This document shows positions 62,489 through 64,000 of a DNA stretch of 64,000 nt, piece after piece. Location of the stretch: contig NC_020504.1 of assembly GCF_000349325.1 (NCBI RefSeq), positions 9,218,326 through 9,282,325 on the forward strand, given 5' to 3'. The notes below the pieces were generated by a model. It worked only from the letters and a program-made list of their open reading frames with translations, did no database searches and had not been told where the DNA came from. Within the stretch, counting starts at the first letter, position 1; each line of letters starts with the position of its first letter. This stretch comes from Streptomyces davaonensis JCM 4913. Its GTDB lineage: Bacteria > Actinomycetota > Actinomycetes > Streptomycetales > Streptomycetaceae. A program made the position numbers and the translations under genes.

Positions 62489-62519
62489 CTTGTTCCAGCC
62501 ATACCGCTTGTTCCAGCCA
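62489..62519. promoter_or_regulatory. Direct repeat CTTGTTCCAGCCA x2 upstream of ndh
   Basis: Identical 13-mers at 62489-62501 and 62507-62519, period 18 bp, about 77-107 nt upstream of the ndh start. In gene orientation: TGGCTGGAACAAG. A likely regulator binding site. It does not resemble the Rex consensus. Confidence 0.5.
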
Positions 62520-62573
62520 CCCTGCCCCAAAGGATCTGCGTGCACACGGGGTTCCCCGATATCGGCGGCCGAC

Positions 62574-62969
62574 TCACCAGGGCAGGAAGACATGGACGTC
62601 CTTGCCCTGCTCATGGGTGATGACACCGACCTGGTGGCTCAGGGTCTGCACCAGATACCAGCCGACTCCGCGGCCGCCCCGCCCGGCACGCGGCTTCGGG
62701 GGCACGGGACTGGTGTCGCGCAGGACCACATGGACGCCGTCGAAGGCCCGGCTCAGCCGCAGCTCGAAGGGGCCCGGCGCGTACTCCACGCAGTTCGCCG
62801 CGAGCTCCGTGACCACCAGCAGGATGTCGTCGCGGTGGTCGGGCACGGCGGGCGGCAGGATGCGCGCGAGGTCACGCAGGTACGCCTCGGCGGCCAGCCG
62901 CGCTCCGGTCACATCCCCGAGCGCGCCGGTGAAGCGGACGAGACGGTCCGCGATCTCCTGTGCAGCCAA
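62574..62969 (-). CDS. ATP-binding anti-sigma-factor-like protein
   Basis: 131 residues with N-box ILLVVTELAANCVEYAPG and G-box GRGGRGVGWYLVQTLSHQ of the RsbW-like GHKL ATPases. The TTG at 62969 is the only reasonable start after the upstream acyl-CoA synthetase gene ends; no ATG or GTG is available in frame without a large overlap. It follows the synthetase on the same strand. Confidence 0.75.
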   Translation of the reverse strand: MAAQEIADRLVRFTGALGDVTGARLAAEAYLRDLARILPPAVPDHRDDILLVVTELAANCVEYAPGPFELRLSRAFDGVHVVLRDTSPVPPKPRAGRGGRGVGWYLVQTLSHQVGVITHEQGKDVHVFLPW

Positions 62970-63042
62970 AGCGTGGTCGTCCGTCTCTCCCCCCGGGCGC
63001 CTTGGCTGTCCGGCTTCCCCGCTCGCCGCGATCCACGCGTGC

Positions 63043-64000
63043 TCACCGGAAGACGTTGTCGGTGTCGTCCCACGCGGCGAACTCCTCCGGCACCGGCCGG
63101 CTCCGGGTCTGCGCGCGGGCCTGGTACATCGCATCGATCTCCAGCGCGTAATGGCGCACGATCACGTCCCGGCGCAGCTTCATCGACGGCGTCAGCAGGC
63201 CGTTGGCAGGGTCGAACGGCTCCGGCAGCACCCGGAACACCCGGATCGCCTCCGACCGCGACACCGTGCTGTTGGCGGCCGCCACGGCACGGGTGATCTC
63301 CTCCCGCAGCGCGTTCTCCTCCCGGGCGTCGCGGGAGTCCCGGCCGCGCGGGTCGGCGCGCGGCTCCAGGGTGCCGCGCCAGTACGCCAGGAAGTCCGGG
63401 TCCAGGGTGAGCAGCGCCCCCACGCAGGGGCGGTTGTCGCCGACGACCACGGCCTGGTGGATCAGCGGGTGCATCCGCAGCCGCTGTTCCAGCGCGGCGG
63501 GGGCGATGCTCTTGCCGTTGCTGGTGATGATCACGTCCTTCTTCCGGCCGGTGATCGTCAGGTAGCCGTCGGAGTCGAGGACCCCGAGGTCCCCGGTGGC
63601 CAGCCAGCCGCCGCGCAGCGCGTCCCGGGTCGCAGCCTCGTCGTTGACATAGCCCTGGAACACCGACGGACCGCGCACCAGGATCTCGCCGTCGTCCGCC
63701 GTCCGGACGTCCATCCCGGGCAGCACCTTGCCCACCGTCCCCGAGCGCTCCTGGCCCGGCGGCTGCGCGGTGACCCCGCCCGCCGTCTCGGTGAGCCCGT
63801 AGCCGTCGTTGAGGTAGATGCCGATGCCCTCGTAGAAGAGGGAGATCTCCCGGTTCAGCGGCGAGCCGCCGGAGGTCGCCCGGCGGATCCGGCCGCCGAG
63901 CGCGCCCCGCAGCCCGCGGTACACCGTCCGCTCGTACAGGGCGTGCTGGAGCCGCAGATCGAATCCCGGCCCGTGCCCCTGGCCGAGCCGGTGCCGCTCC
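63043..64000 (-). CDS. AMP-binding acyl-CoA synthetase (partial, N-terminus off the right edge)
   Basis: The visible part, about 318 residues, is the C-terminal two thirds of a long-chain fatty acyl-CoA synthetase (FadD15/FAA-like). RRATSGGSPLNREISLFYEG, YGLTETAGGVTAQPPG, GWLATGDLGVLDSDGYLTIT, GRKKDVIITSNGKSIAP and a C-terminal TPSMKLRRDVIVRHY are present. It adenylates fatty acids and forms CoA thioesters. The reading frame continues without stop to 64000. Confidence 0.93.
   Translation of the reverse strand, partial: ERHRLGQGHGPGFDLRLQHALYERTVYRGLRGALGGRIRRATSGGSPLNREISLFYEGIGIYLNDGYGLTETAGGVTAQPPGQERSGTVGKVLPGMDVRTADDGEILVRGPSVFQGYVNDEAATRDALRGGWLATGDLGVLDSDGYLTITGRKKDVIITSNGKSIAPAALEQRLRMHPLIHQAVVVGDNRPCVGALLTLDPDFLAYWRGTLEPRADPRGRDSRDAREENALREEITRAVAAANSTVSRSEAIRVFRVLPEPFDPANGLLTPSMKLRRDVIVRHYALEIDAMYQARAQTRSRPVPEEFAAWDDTDNVFR

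Noticed and set aside
62489..62519. Rex-binding site upstream of ndh
   Set aside because: The repeats are direct, not the TTGTGAA-type palindrome expected for Rex.
58808..62626. A 1272-codon frame suggesting a FUSC-NDH fusion
   Set aside because: The N-terminal 500 codons are an antisense-like, Arg/Gly-rich reading of ndh in another frame; ndh has its own intact frame.

Overview
The window is chromosomal DNA of a high-GC actinomycete, almost certainly Streptomyces. Third codon positions are strongly G/C, and several lineage-typical genes are present: a streptophobe-family membrane protein, a PopR/ClpP3/ClpP4 module, the 2-methylisoborneol (2-MIB) genes with an encapsulin shell, the MelC1/MelC2 tyrosinase pair, a WhiB-like protein, an ECF41 sigma factor, a LAL-type LuxR regulator, and anti-sigma-type ATPases. 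I see no rRNA, tRNA, CRISPR array or replication origin.

Layout. 1-6400: membrane and secreted proteins, then popR facing the clpP3-clpP4 operon, with PopR-like palindromes before both units. 6573-8629: a two-gene EACC1/caspase conflict module whose caspase is tethered to a membrane helix and two extracytoplasmic domains. 8636-12052: the 2-MIB operon in the order encapsulin shell, 2-MIB synthase, GPP methyltransferase, with a perfect 9-7-9 inverted repeat upstream. 12335-19344: alcohol dehydrogenase, VOC protein, RNase HI, tyrosinase and its chaperone, flavin monooxygenase, aldo/keto reductase, DUF6328. 19326-29118: an unknown DNA-binding-like protein, two serine hydrolases, a membrane pseudokinase, a translationally coupled TPR/polyprenyl synthase pair behind a four-copy 13-bp repeat, AIM24, and a TerD-CAP-CAP fusion. 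29256-38056: a LAL regulator, a three-gene signalling operon (response regulator-flavoprotein fusion, cNMP-domain histidine kinase, UBP zinc finger), then an ECF41 sigma factor convergent with an NmrA-like oxidoreductase that carries an ECF41-like promoter. 38118-47832: universal stress protein, DUF4032, MBL hydrolase, AlkB, TetR with a steroid-dehydrogenase-like flavoprotein, DUF488, L,D-transpeptidase and a two-component system. 47842-51424: a mobile patch with an IS110-family element, a WYL regulator/VOC pair and an IS481 remnant. 51447-64000: WhiB-like protein, saccharopine-dehydrogenase-like enzyme, TetR, ArgP/LysE pair, MFS exporter, small regulatory proteins, FUSC transporter, NDH-2, and an acyl-CoA synthetase running off the right edge.

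Themes. Regulation and stress signalling dominate. Many genes overlap by 4 nt (ATGA/GTGA), and four convergent pairs overlap at their 3' ends. Six genes have a TAnnnT -10 box ending 6-7 nt before the start codon, which predicts leaderless transcripts. Several proteins look catalytically altered: ClpP4 lacks its catalytic histidine, the kinase lacks its catalytic residues, the TrxR-like domain lacks CxxC, and the 2-MIB synthase has DS in place of DD. Family assignments were made by recognition, without database searches.
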